A stretch of 44,875 nt of DNA. Source: Streptomyces hyderabadensis. GTDB taxonomy: Bacteria; Actinomycetota; Actinomycetes; Streptomycetales; Streptomycetaceae. Shown here one piece after another: positions 30,508 to 39,068 of the stretch. The translations under genes were made by a program, and so were the position numbers. Within the stretch, counting starts at the first letter, position 1. Every line of letters begins with the position of its first letter. The notes beneath the pieces were generated by a model. It searched no databases and had not been told where the DNA came from. It was given only the letters and a program-made list of their open reading frames with translations. Location of the stretch: NCBI RefSeq assembly GCF_020404845.1, contig NZ_JAIOJZ010000057.1, positions 1 to 44,875 of the forward strand, read 5' to 3'.

Positions 30508-31185
30508 ATGTTGTCCGCAGGACTGCCGCAGGGCGCGGTGCCCAGGCTCGAACGGCCAGGCCCGCTGCGGGACCGGGTCTACGAGGCGCTGCTCGAACTC
30601 ATCACCACCCGGGCCCTGCGGCCCGGCCAGCACCTCGTCGAGAGCGAACTCGCCGGTCACCTCGGGGTGTCGAGGCAGCCGGTGCGCGAGGCACTGCAGC
30701 GGCTCAACACCGAGGGCTGGGTCGATCTGCGCCCCGCGCAGGGCGCCTTCGTGCACGAGCCGACGGAGGAGGAGGCGGACCAGCTCCTGACCGTGCGCAC
30801 GCTCCTGGAGGCCGAGGCGGCCCGGCTCGCCGCGGCCAACGCCTCCAGCGCCGGCATCGCCGTGCTGGAGGAGCTGTGCGAGGAGGGGGAGCGGGCCGTC
30901 GCCGCCGAGGACGTGGACGCCACCGTCGCCTGCAACGCCCGCTTCCACGGCAAGGTCATGGAGCTGGCGGGCAACGCGGTCCTCGCCGAACTCGCCGCGC
31001 AGGTCGACCGGCGGGTGCGCTGGTACTACACGCCGATCGCCCGGCAGCGCGGCCGGCAGTCCTGGATCGAGCACCGCAAGCTGATCGCGGCCATCACCGA
31101 GCGGGACGAGCAGGCGGCGACCCGGCTGATGCGCGAGCACACGGAACACACCCGTCGCTCCTACCACGCGCGCGCGGAGTCCTGA
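30508..31185 (+). CDS. GntR-family (FadR subfamily, FCD domain) regulator (225 aa)
   Basis: N-terminal winged helix-turn-helix (about residues 20-82: LVESELAGHLGVSRQPVREA, then GWVDLRPAQGAFV) and a C-terminal all-helical FCD ligand domain (about 90-215). FCD proteins usually sense carboxylates, and metal-ligand-type residues can be seen (FHGKVMELAGN, EHRKLIAAI). ATG at 30508 has GAGGGGG directly upstream. A motif shared between its own promoter and the transporter/FDH divergent region makes it the best candidate regulator of the formate module. Ends at a GC-rich hairpin. Confidence 0.92.
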   Translation: MLSAGLPQGAVPRLERPGPLRDRVYEALLELITTRALRPGQHLVESELAGHLGVSRQPVREALQRLNTEGWVDLRPAQGAFVHEPTEEEADQLLTVRTLLEAEAARLAAANASSAGIAVLEELCEEGERAVAAEDVDATVACNARFHGKVMELAGNAVLAELAAQVDRRVRWYYTPIARQRGRQSWIEHRKLIAAITERDEQAATRLMREHTEHTRRSYHARAES

Positions 31186-31229
31186 GACAGCAGAGCCCGA
31201 GGTCAGAGCCCGTTCGAAGGCGGTTCACC

Positions 31230-31257
31230 GGCCGCCCGGCCACCGTGCCGGGCGGCC
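31230..31257 (+). terminator. Hairpin after gntR
   Basis: GGCCGCCCGGC and GCCGGGCGGCC form a perfect 11-bp stem with a 6-base loop, 45 bp past the gntR stop. No T-run follows. Confidence 0.75.
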
Positions 31258-31292
31258 TCGCCGCGTTCGGCGCCGTCGGACCCGGCACTCTT

Positions 31293-31318
31293 CTTTGTCC
31301 TCTCAGAGGAGAAAGTTC
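31293..31318. promoter_or_regulatory. Candidate ROK operator upstream of the ROK gene
   Basis: CTTTGTCCTC-TCA-GAGGAGAAAG is an inverted repeat with one mismatch in 10-bp arms, continuing into TTC. Nineteen of 26 positions are identical to 38882-38907 upstream of the five-domain gene. A -10-like TACGTT lies at 31364-31369, 45 bases downstream. Confidence 0.65.
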
Positions 31319-31454
31319 GCAGCAATTCATGCGTGACTTCTTCCCACACCCGGCGCCCGCTGCTACGTTCCCTCCGAAAGCACGCCACGGGAGCACGACA
31401 CGGACGTGGCCGGAAACCGGCGGACCCAAGGCCGATTGAGGCGGGGAGGGGCTC

Positions 31455-32645
31455 GTGAGACGCATGACCGCACGACCCGCGAACGCCCACCAAGCGCGAC
31501 TGCTCCAGCTGTTGCGCGACGGCGGGCCCAACTCCCGTGCCCAGCTGGGCGACCAGGTCGACCTCTCCAGGTCCAAGCTGGCCGTCGAGGTGGACCGGCT
31601 GCTGGAGACCGGACTCGTCGTGGCCGACGGACTCGCCGCCTCGCGCGGCGGGCGCCGCAGCCACAACGTCCGCCTCAACCCCGAACTGCGCTTCCTCGGC
31701 GTCGACATCGGCGCGACCTCGGTCGACGTCGCCGTCACCAACGCCGAACTGGAGATCCTCGGGCACATCAACCAGCCCATGGACGTGCGCGAAGGCCCGG
31801 TCGCGGTCTTCGAGCAGGTGCTGTCCATGGCCGCCAAGCTGCGCGCCTCCGGGCTCGCGGAGGGCTTCGACGGCGCCGGCATCGGCGTCCCGGGGCCGGT
31901 CCGCTTCCCCGAGGGCGTGCCGGTGGCGCCGCCGATCATGCCGGGCTGGGACGGCTTCCCGGTGCGGGAGGCGCTCAGCCAGGAACTCGGCTGCCCGGTC
32001 ATGGTCGACAACGACGTGAACCTGATGGCGCTGGGCGAGCAGCACGCGGGCGTCGCCCGCACCCAGCACGACTTCCTCGTCGTCAAGATCGGTACCGGCA
32101 TCGGCTGCGGCATCGTGGTCGGCGGGGACGTCTACCGCGGGACCACGGGCAGCGCCGGCGACATCGGGCACATCCAGGCCGTGCCCGACGGACGCCAGTG
32201 CGCCTGCGGCAACCGCGGTTGCCTGGAGGCCCACTTCAGCGGCGCGGCCCTGGCCCGCGACGCCACGGAGGCCGCCCAGCAGGGCCAGTCGGCCGAGCTG
32301 GCGAACCGGCTGGCGGCGAACGGCGGTCTCAGCGCCGCCGACGTCGCCGCCGCGGCCGCCGCGGGCGACGCCACCGCACTGGACCTGATCAGGGAGGGCG
32401 GCCGCAGCACCGGCCAGGTCATCGCCGGTCTGGTCAGCTTCTTCAACCCGGGCCTGGTGGTGATCGGCGGCGGGGTGACCGGCCTCGGCCACAACCTGCT
32501 CGCCGCGATCCGCACCCAGGTCTACCGCCAGTCGCTGCCCCTGGCGACCGGCAACCTGCCCATCGTCCTCGGGGAGCTGGGACCCACCGCCGGAGTCATC
32601 GGCGCGGCCCGGCTGATCAGCGACCACCTGTTCTCACCCGCGTAG
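31455..32645 (+). CDS. ROK-family transcriptional regulator (NagC/XylR type), 396 aa
   Basis: Sugar-responsive regulator: an N-terminal winged helix-turn-helix (about residues 12-65, SRAQLGDQVDLSRSKLAVEV) fused to a ROK sugar-kinase-like domain (about 80-390). The ATP-site motif DIGATSVDVAVT, the ROK zinc site H239, C249, C251 and C256 (CACGNRGCLEAH) and DNDVNLMALGE are intact, so sugar binding is expected. GTG at 31455 follows GGGGAGGGG; ATG at 31464 is an alternative. It precedes an RbsABC-type operon in the same direction with a 154-bp gap. A palindrome in its promoter recurs upstream of the gene at 39069, suggesting it governs both. Confidence 0.94.
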   Translation: MRRMTARPANAHQARLLQLLRDGGPNSRAQLGDQVDLSRSKLAVEVDRLLETGLVVADGLAASRGGRRSHNVRLNPELRFLGVDIGATSVDVAVTNAELEILGHINQPMDVREGPVAVFEQVLSMAAKLRASGLAEGFDGAGIGVPGPVRFPEGVPVAPPIMPGWDGFPVREALSQELGCPVMVDNDVNLMALGEQHAGVARTQHDFLVVKIGTGIGCGIVVGGDVYRGTTGSAGDIGHIQAVPDGRQCACGNRGCLEAHFSGAALARDATEAAQQGQSAELANRLAANGGLSAADVAAAAAAGDATALDLIREGGRSTGQVIAGLVSFFNPGLVVIGGGVTGLGHNLLAAIRTQVYRQSLPLATGNLPIVLGELGPTAGVIGAARLISDHLFSPA

Positions 32646-32684
32646 TCACCGACCGGTTCCGAGCTCCACCCAGCACAGCGCTCC

Positions 32685-32753
32685 GCACCGCCCTGCCCTG
32701 CTCCGTACCGTCACGTCCCGTTCCGCCACGCCCAGCACCGCCCTGCCCTGCTC
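32685..32753 (+). repeat. CT-rich tract with a 19-bp direct repeat between ROK and the ABC operon
   Basis: GCACCGCCCTGCCCTGCTC occurs at 32685-32703 and again at 32735-32753, 50 bp apart, within a C-rich, G-poor stretch (about 32690-32765) on the sense strand. It could be an unstructured Rho-loading type sequence or replication slippage. Function is not established. Confidence 0.6.
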
Positions 32754-32799
32754 TGCTCTGCCCTGACACCGGCCCGCACGCCCGCCGAGGGGACCTCAC

Positions 32800-34317
32800 A
32801 TGGCACCAGAACCACCGCTGCTCAGCATGTCCGGCATCACCAAGTCGTTCCCCGGAGTCCGGGCCCTCGACGGCGTCGACCTCGACGTCCAGGCCGGTGA
32901 GGTGCACTGCCTCCTCGGCCAGAACGGCGCCGGGAAGTCCACCCTCATCAAGGTGCTGGCCGGCGCCCACCAGCCCGACACCGGCACCATCCGCTGGCGC
33001 GGCGAGGAGGTCACCCTGCGCTCGCCGATCGCGGCCATGCGCCTGGGCATCGCCACCATCTACCAGGAACTCGACCTGGTCGAGCACCTGTCGGTCGCCG
33101 AGAACGTCCACCTCGGACACGAACCGACCGCCGCCGGCTTCGTGGTCCGGGGCAGGGCGGCCAAGGAGTCGACGGCCGCGCTGCTCAAGCGGCTCGGGCA
33201 CCCCGAGGTCGACCCCGGGCGGCTGGTCGGCGACCTGTCCGCGGCCCAGCAGCAGATCGTGTCCATGGCCCGGGCGCTGTCCCACGACGTACGGCTGATC
33301 GTGATGGACGAGCCGTCCGCCGCACTCGACCCGGACGAGGTCGACAACCTCTTCCGCATCGTCGCCGACCTCACCGCCGACGGGGTCGCCGTCGTCTACA
33401 TCTCGCACCGCCTGGAGGAGATCCGGCGCATCGGCGACCGGGTCACCGTCCTCAAGGACGGCCGGGCGGTGGCTCGCGGGCTGCCCGCCGAGTCGACGCC
33501 CACCCGCGAGGTGGTGGCGCTGATGACGGGACGCAACGTCGAGTACGTCTTCCCCGAGCGGCCCATCGCACCGCCCGCGGCCGAACCCGTGCTCAGCGTG
33601 CGGGGACTGGCCCGCCACGGCGAGTTCGCCCCGCTCGACCTGGAGGTGCGCCCCGGCGAGATCGTCGGCCTCGCCGGACTCGTCGGCTCCGGTCGCTCCG
33701 AGATCCTGGAGACGGTCTACGGCGCCCGGAAGGCGAGCGCCGGCCAGGTCCTGGTCGACGGGCGCCCGCTCCGGCCGGGCAGCGTGCGCGCCGCCGTGCG
33801 CGCCGGACTCGGACTCGCCCCCGAGGAACGCAAGGCCCAGGCCCTGCTGATGCTGGAGTCCGTCACCCGCAACGTGTCGGTCTCCGCCATGTCCCGCTTC
33901 TCGCGCGGCGGCTGGATCGACCGCGGCGCCGAACTCGGCGCGGCCCGAAAGGCCACCCGCGAGCTGTCGCTGCGGCCCGACAACCCGTCCGTGCCCGTGC
34001 GCACCCTGTCCGGCGGCAACCAGCAGAAGGCGGTGCTCGCCCGCTGGCTGCTGCGCGGCTGCAAGGTCCTGCTGCTCGACGAACCCACCCGCGGCGTCGA
34101 CGTCGGCGCCCGCGCCGAGCTGTACGCCGTCATCCGGCGCCTGGCCGACGAGGGCCTGGCCGTCCTGCTGGTCTCCAGCGAGGTGCCCGAGGTGCTGGGT
34201 CTCGCCGACCGCGTACTGGTACTGCGCGAGGGCCGCGTCGTGCACGAGGCCCCCGCCCGTGAACTCGACGAACACCGCGTACTCGACCTCGTGATGGAAG
34301 GAAGTCCGGCGTCATGA
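32800..34317 (+). CDS. Sugar ABC importer ATPase, two tandem nucleotide-binding domains (505 aa)
   Basis: RbsA-like ATPase that powers sugar uptake on the inner membrane face. Domain 1 (about 8-240) has Walker A GQNGAGKST, a divergent signature LSAAQQQIVSMARAL and Walker B LIVMDEPSAALD. Domain 2 (about 262-505) has a degenerate P-loop (LVGSGRSE), the signature LSGGNQQKAVLARWL and Walker B LLLDEPTRGVDVG. This asymmetry is normal for the family. ATG with GAGGGGA 7 bases upstream. The stop overlaps the permease start as ATGA. Context with the ROK regulator, lipoprotein and two sugar-modifying enzymes points to a mono- or disaccharide derivative as substrate. Confidence 0.95.
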   Translation: MAPEPPLLSMSGITKSFPGVRALDGVDLDVQAGEVHCLLGQNGAGKSTLIKVLAGAHQPDTGTIRWRGEEVTLRSPIAAMRLGIATIYQELDLVEHLSVAENVHLGHEPTAAGFVVRGRAAKESTAALLKRLGHPEVDPGRLVGDLSAAQQQIVSMARALSHDVRLIVMDEPSAALDPDEVDNLFRIVADLTADGVAVVYISHRLEEIRRIGDRVTVLKDGRAVARGLPAESTPTREVVALMTGRNVEYVFPERPIAPPAAEPVLSVRGLARHGEFAPLDLEVRPGEIVGLAGLVGSGRSEILETVYGARKASAGQVLVDGRPLRPGSVRAAVRAGLGLAPEERKAQALLMLESVTRNVSVSAMSRFSRGGWIDRGAELGAARKATRELSLRPDNPSVPVRTLSGGNQQKAVLARWLLRGCKVLLLDEPTRGVDVGARAELYAVIRRLADEGLAVLLVSSEVPEVLGLADRVLVLREGRVVHEAPARELDEHRVLDLVMEGSPAS

Positions 34318-35333
34318 CGCAGCACGTGTCCCCGCCGCGGGACGGCACCGGCAAGGCGGCACCCGTGGACGCTCCGCCCGCCTGGCGGGTCCGGTTGGGC
34401 CGCGCCGACGTCCGCACCCTCACCCTGCTCGGCGTGCTCGCCGTACTGGTCCTCATCGGCGGCATCACCCAGCCCGACTCGTTCCTCGACACCCGCAACC
34501 TCCAGCTGGTGCTCACCCAGGCGTCCGTGATCGGCGTCGTCACCGTCGGCATGACCTTCGTCATCGTCTCCGGCGGCATCGACCTGTCGGTCGGCGCCAT
34601 CGTCGCCCTCGCCTCGGTGTGGGCGACCACGGTCGCCACCCAGGAGTACGGGTTCTTCGGCATCCTCTTCACGGCGATCGTGGTCGGCGTGGGCTGCGGC
34701 CTGGTCAACGGGGTGCTCATCGCCTTCGGCCAGATGGTGCCGTTCATCGCCACCCTCGCCATGCTGGCCTCGGCGCGCGGCCTCGCGCTCCAGATCACCG
34801 ACGGACGCACCCAGGTCGTCACCGTCTCCAGCGTCCTCGACCTCGGCGAGCGCGATGCCTACGTCCTCGGCATCCCGCCGCTGGTCCTGGTGTTCGCGGC
34901 CGTCACCGTCATCGGCTGGCTGGTGCTCAACCGGACCACCTTCGGCCGGCGCACCGTCGCCGTCGGCGGCAACGCGGAGGCCGCCCGCCTCGCCGGCATC
35001 GACGTCCGCCGCCAGCGGCTCTACCTCTACCTGCTGTCCGGACTGTGCTGCGGCATCGCGGCCTTCCTGCTGATCGTCCTGGCCGGCTCCGGCCAGAACA
35101 CCAACGGCAACCTCTACGAACTCGACGCCATCGCCGCCGCGATCATCGGCGGCACCCTGCTGACCGGCGGCCGGGGCCACATCCTCGGCTCCGTGCTGGG
35201 CGTCCTGATCTTCACCACGATCACCAACATCTTCGCCCTGAACAACCTGCAGACCGACGTGCAGCAGATCGCCAAGGGCGCGATCATCGTCGCCGCCGTG
35301 CTGGTCCAGCGCCGTACCGCAAGCACGCACTGA
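34314..35333 (+). CDS. Sugar ABC importer permease, RbsC type (339 aa)
   Basis: Membrane channel subunit, probably acting as a homodimer, with eight to ten hydrophobic segments. The conserved BPD_transp_2 block GMTFVIVSGGIDLSVGAIVA and the cytoplasmic coupling region VGGNAEAARLAGIDV are intact, as is GGTLLTGGRGHILGSVLG. Translation is coupled to the ATPase gene by a 4-bp overlap. The binding-protein gene follows after 17 bp. Confidence 0.95.
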   Translation: MTQHVSPPRDGTGKAAPVDAPPAWRVRLGRADVRTLTLLGVLAVLVLIGGITQPDSFLDTRNLQLVLTQASVIGVVTVGMTFVIVSGGIDLSVGAIVALASVWATTVATQEYGFFGILFTAIVVGVGCGLVNGVLIAFGQMVPFIATLAMLASARGLALQITDGRTQVVTVSSVLDLGERDAYVLGIPPLVLVFAAVTVIGWLVLNRTTFGRRTVAVGGNAEAARLAGIDVRRQRLYLYLLSGLCCGIAAFLLIVLAGSGQNTNGNLYELDAIAAAIIGGTLLTGGRGHILGSVLGVLIFTTITNIFALNNLQTDVQQIAKGAIIVAAVLVQRRTASTH

Positions 35334-35350
35334 GGAAAGGGTTCACCGTC

Positions 35351-36397
35351 ATGACGAAGCTCACGAGTCGCAGAGGGCTGCTCTTCGGAGCCGCCGCCGT
35401 GTCCGCCGGTGCCGTCCTCACCGGGTGCACCAGCAACGACCCCGACGACGGCGACGACAAGGCCGCCTCGAACGAGCAGCCGGCCGCCGACGACAAGCCC
35501 GGCAAGCCGATCACCATCGGCTACGCCGGTCCGCAGGCCGACCACGGCTGGCTCAACGCCATCAACGACCAGGCCAAGAAGCGCGCGGAGAAGTACTCGG
35601 AGGTCACCCTCGAGGTCACCGAGGGGTCCAACGACACCGCGCAGCAGATCGGCCAGATCGAGACCCTCATCAACAAGAAGGTCGACGTCCTGGTGGTGCT
35701 GCCCGCCGACGGCAAGGCCCTCACCCAGGTCGGCCTGAAGGCGATGCGGGCCGGCATTCCGGTCATCAACCTGGACCGCATCTTCAACAGCCCCCAGGCC
35801 TACCGCTGCTGGGTCGGCGGCGACAACTACGGCATGGGTCTCAACGCCGCCCACTACATCGGCGAGAAGCTCAAGGACAAGCCGAACGCCAAGGTCATCG
35901 AGCTGGCCGGCATCGACAACCTGGAACTGACCCAGCAGCGCACCCAGGGCTTCGACGACGGACTGAAGAACTACCCGAACATCAAGAAGGTGGCCCGCCA
36001 GGCCGCCGAGTTCACCGTCGAGTCCGGCCAGGCCAAGATGGCCCAGCTGCTCCAGGCGCAGTCGGACTTCGACGCCCTGTGGAACCACGACGACGACCAG
36101 GGCGTGGGCGCCCTGCGCGCCATCGAGCAGGCCGGACGCGACGACTTCCTGATGGTCGGCGGCGCGGGCGCGCTCTCCGCCTTCGAGGCCATCAAGTCGG
36201 ACCGCGGCGTACTGAAGGCGACGGTGCTCTACCCGCCGACCATGGCCGCCTCCGCGATCGACCTGGCCCGCGCCCTCGGCCAGGGCAAGGGCGTCAGCGG
36301 CCTCGCCGAGTTCGAGATCCCCTCGACCGTCACCTGCTACTCGGCCGTCGTCGACAAGACCAACGTCGACCAGTACATGTCCACGGGCTTCAAGTGA
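35351..36397 (+). CDS. Sugar-binding lipoprotein of the ABC importer (348 aa)
   Basis: Periplasmic-binding-protein-4-type (RbsB-like) solute receptor anchored to the membrane. The signal sequence has a twin-arginine-like start (TSRRGLLFGAAAVSAG) and a lipobox ending LTGC, so it may be a Tat-exported lipoprotein. After a short Asp/Ala-rich tether the two-lobed fold begins at about residue 53 (ITIGYAGPQADHGWLNAIN), with IETLINKKVDVLVVLPAD and INLDRIF typical of the family. ATG follows GAGGAAAGG. It precedes the Gfo/Idh/MocA gene by 89 bp in the same direction. Confidence 0.95.
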   Translation: MTKLTSRRGLLFGAAAVSAGAVLTGCTSNDPDDGDDKAASNEQPAADDKPGKPITIGYAGPQADHGWLNAINDQAKKRAEKYSEVTLEVTEGSNDTAQQIGQIETLINKKVDVLVVLPADGKALTQVGLKAMRAGIPVINLDRIFNSPQAYRCWVGGDNYGMGLNAAHYIGEKLKDKPNAKVIELAGIDNLELTQQRTQGFDDGLKNYPNIKKVARQAAEFTVESGQAKMAQLLQAQSDFDALWNHDDDQGVGALRAIEQAGRDDFLMVGGAGALSAFEAIKSDRGVLKATVLYPPTMAASAIDLARALGQGKGVSGLAEFEIPSTVTCYSAVVDKTNVDQYMSTGFK

Positions 36398-36486
36398 CGG
36401 GTGCCGCCCCGGCGGCGGCCTGACCAGCCGGCCCGCCGGGGCGGGGCCCACCCCCACCGCGCCACCACGACGAGGAGGACATCCGC

Positions 36487-37788
36487 ATGGGACAGCCGCA
36501 GCAGCCCGAGGGGGCCGGCGCCGAGGAGGCAGCCGCCGGGACCGACAGCGGGACCGATACCGGGACCGACGCCGGGGCCGGGGCGGCGACGGGGGCGTCC
36601 GCGACGAGACCGCCCCTGCGCGTCGGCATGGTCGGCTACGCCTTCATGGGTGCCGCCCACTCCCAGGGCTGGCGCACCGCGGGCCGGGTCTTCGACCTGC
36701 CGCTGAACCCGGTGCTGGCCGCGATCTGCGGGCGGGACGCCGACGCCGTCCGCCTGGCGGCCGGCCGGCACGGCTGGGCGAGCACCGAGACCGACTGGCG
36801 GACCCTGGTCGAACGCGACGACATCGACCTCGTCGACGTCTGCACCCCCGGCGACAGCCACGCCGAGATCGCGCTGGCCGCGCTCGCCGCCGGGAAGCAC
36901 GTCCTGTGCGAGAAGCCGCTCGCCAACACCGTCGAGGAGGCGCAGGCGATGACCCGCGCCGCCGAGGAGGCCGCCGCCCGCGGACAGCTGGCGATGGTCG
37001 GCTTCAACTACCGCCGGGTGCCGGCCACCGCGCTGGCCCGGCGGATGGTCGCCGAGGGCCGGGTCGGCCGGCTGCGGCACCTGCGGGTGACCTACCTCCA
37101 GGACTGGCTGGTCGACCCGAAGGCCCCGCTCACCTGGCGGCTGCGCAAGGAGCTGGCCGGTTCGGGGGCGCTCGGCGACCTCGGCGCCCACATCGTCGAC
37201 CTCGCCCAGTACCTGTCGGGGGAGCGGATCGCGGGTGTCTCCGCCCTCACCGAGACCTTCGTACGGGAACGCCCGCTGCCGGCCGGCGCACCCCGGGGCC
37301 TGTCCGCGGGCTCGGCGGACGGCGTGACGGGCCAGGTGACCGTGGACGACGCCGCCGTCTTCACCGGCCGCCTCACCTCCGGCGCCCTGGTCTCCTTCGA
37401 GGCCACCCGGTACGCCACCGGCCGCAAGAACGCCCTGCGCATCGAACTCAACGGCGAGCGCGGCTCCCTCGCCTTCGACCTGGAACGGCTCAACGAGCTG
37501 GAGTACCACGACGGTACGGAACCGGGGGAGCACGCGGGCTTCCGCCGCATCCTGGTCACCGAACCCGAACACCCCTACCTGGACGCCTGGTGGCCGCCGG
37601 GCCACGGGCTCGGCTACGAGCACACCTTCGTGCACCAGGCGCGCGACCTCGTGCACGCTGTCGCCGAGGGCCGGGACCCCGAACCCTCCTTCGCGGACGG
37701 GCTGCAGGTGCAGCGCGTGCTCGCCGCCGTGGAGGAGAGCGCCGAGAAGAACTCCGTCTACACCCCGATCGCCCCCATCGCACTCTGA
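36487..37788 (+). CDS. Gfo/Idh/MocA-family sugar dehydrogenase (433 aa)
   Basis: NAD(P)-dependent oxidoreductase likely acting on the imported sugar. The N-terminal Rossmann fold starts at about residue 43 (RVGMVGYAFMGAAHSQGW), with the family motif LCEKPLANT at about residue 140. The C-terminal beta-sheet domain has the DLGAHIVDLAQYL block with the catalytic-region Asp/His. The first 40 residues are an unusual Gly/Thr/Asp/Ala-rich extension (GTDSGTDTGTDAGAG) from an imperfect 12-bp repeat. ATG with GAGGAGG 8 bases upstream supports this start. Family members oxidise C1, C2 or C3 hydroxyls; with a TIM-barrel partner 16 bp downstream, C3 oxidation is an attractive inference. Confidence 0.93.
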   Translation: MGQPQQPEGAGAEEAAAGTDSGTDTGTDAGAGAATGASATRPPLRVGMVGYAFMGAAHSQGWRTAGRVFDLPLNPVLAAICGRDADAVRLAAGRHGWASTETDWRTLVERDDIDLVDVCTPGDSHAEIALAALAAGKHVLCEKPLANTVEEAQAMTRAAEEAAARGQLAMVGFNYRRVPATALARRMVAEGRVGRLRHLRVTYLQDWLVDPKAPLTWRLRKELAGSGALGDLGAHIVDLAQYLSGERIAGVSALTETFVRERPLPAGAPRGLSAGSADGVTGQVTVDDAAVFTGRLTSGALVSFEATRYATGRKNALRIELNGERGSLAFDLERLNELEYHDGTEPGEHAGFRRILVTEPEHPYLDAWWPPGHGLGYEHTFVHQARDLVHAVAEGRDPEPSFADGLQVQRVLAAVEESAEKNSVYTPIAPIAL

Positions 37789-37804
37789 GGAGGCCGGCAG
37801 CGAC

Positions 37805-38803
37805 ATGCCACGCAACTTCACGCTCTTCACCGGACAGTGGGCGGACCTGCCGCTGGAGGAGGTCTGCCGCCTCGCCCGCGACTTCGGCTACGACGGCCTG
37901 GAACTCGCCTGCTGGGGCGACCACTTCGAGGTCGACAAGGCGCTCGCGGACCCCTCCTACGTGGACTCCCGGCACCAGTTGCTCGACAAGTACGGCCTCA
38001 AGTGCTGGGCCATCTCCAACCACCTGGTCGGCCAGGCGGTGTGCGACGCCATCATCGACGAACGCCACGAGGCCATCCTGCCCGCCCGCATCTGGGGCGA
38101 CGGCGAGGCGGAAGGCGTGCGGCAGCGCGCCGCCGCCGAGATCAAGGACACCGCACGGGCCGCCGCCCGCTTCGGCGTCGACACCGTGATCGGCTTCACC
38201 GGATCCGCCATCTGGCACCTGGTGGCCATGTTCCCGCCCGCACCCGAGTCCATGATCGAGCGCGGCTACCAGGACTTCGCGGACCGCTGGAACCCGATCC
38301 TGGACGTCTTCGACGCCGAGGGCGTGCGGTTCGCCCACGAGGTGCACCCCAGCGAGATCGCCTACGACTACTGGACCACGCACCGCGCCCTGGAGGCGGT
38401 CGGCCACCGGCCAGCCTTCGGCCTCAACTTCGACCCCTCCCACTTCGTGTGGCAGGACCTCGACCCCGTCGGCTTCCTGTGGGACTTCCGCGACCGCATC
38501 TACCACGTCGACTGCAAGGAGGCCCGCAGGCGCCTCGACGGCCGCAACGGACGGCTCGGCTCCCACCTGCCGTGGGGCGACCCGCGGCGCGGCTGGGACT
38601 TCGTGTCGGCCGGACACGGCGACGTCCCCTGGGAGGACGTGTTCCGCATGCTGCGCTCCATCGACTATCAGGGCCCCGTCTCCGTCGAGTGGGAGGACGC
38701 AGGCATGGACCGGCTGCAGGGCGCGCCCGAGGCCCTCACCCGGCTCAAGGCCTTCGACTTCGAGCCGCCCACCGCGTCCTTCGACGCCGCCTTCAACAGC
38801 TGA
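37805..38803 (+). CDS. Sugar phosphate isomerase/epimerase-like TIM-barrel protein (332 aa)
   Basis: Xylose-isomerase-like TIM barrel (AP_endonuc_2 family), usually metal-dependent. Expected metal-ligand blocks appear in order: FGYDGLELACWGDHF near the N-terminus, RFAHEVHPSEIAYD, GLNFDPSHFVWQ, YHVDCKEAR and SVEWEDAGMD near the C-terminus. The partner Gfo/Idh enzyme is directly upstream (16-bp gap). Such pairs catalyse oxidation followed by isomerisation or elimination of keto-glycosides, as in bacterial C-glycoside deglycosylation systems. The exact reaction here is not known. A clear hairpin follows, ending the importer operon. Confidence 0.9.
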   Translation: MPRNFTLFTGQWADLPLEEVCRLARDFGYDGLELACWGDHFEVDKALADPSYVDSRHQLLDKYGLKCWAISNHLVGQAVCDAIIDERHEAILPARIWGDGEAEGVRQRAAAEIKDTARAAARFGVDTVIGFTGSAIWHLVAMFPPAPESMIERGYQDFADRWNPILDVFDAEGVRFAHEVHPSEIAYDYWTTHRALEAVGHRPAFGLNFDPSHFVWQDLDPVGFLWDFRDRIYHVDCKEARRRLDGRNGRLGSHLPWGDPRRGWDFVSAGHGDVPWEDVFRMLRSIDYQGPVSVEWEDAGMDRLQGAPEALTRLKAFDFEPPTASFDAAFNS

Positions 38804-38833
38804 TCCGCGCGCCCGGCGCAGGTCGGCCGGGAC

Positions 38834-38859
38834 GGGGACCGGACCACCCGCCGGTCCCC
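38834..38859 (+). terminator. Hairpin after the ABC/dehydrogenase operon
   Basis: GGGGACCGG and CCGGTCCCC form a perfect 9-bp stem with an 8-base loop, 30 bp past the isomerase-like gene. No T-run. It separates the importer operon from the next promoter. Confidence 0.78.
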
Positions 38860-38881
38860 GGTCAGCCCTGCCCGAATCCCG

Positions 38882-38907
38882 CTTTGTCCTGAGTTGGGAA
38901 AAAGTTC
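38882..38907. promoter_or_regulatory. Candidate ROK operator upstream of the five-domain gene
   Basis: CTTTGTCCT-N6-GGGA-N-AAAGTTC repeats the element in front of the ROK gene (19 of 26 identical). A -10-like TACCGT lies at 38952-38957, 44 bases downstream, against 45 bases in the ROK promoter, and both are followed by CCCT and GAA. No convincing -35 is seen in either. Confidence 0.65.
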
Positions 38908-39068
38908 AACCAGCTGCGGTCCAAGGGGTGTTGGCCCCGGAAGAACGCGGTTACCGTCCCTGAAGTGTCCAGGACACTCACGCCTCCGGGGTGACGGCGC
39001 ACCCCGGCGCCCGCATCGCACGTCTTCGCACCCATCCCGTACGGCCCACCCGTTCCCGGAGGGACTTC

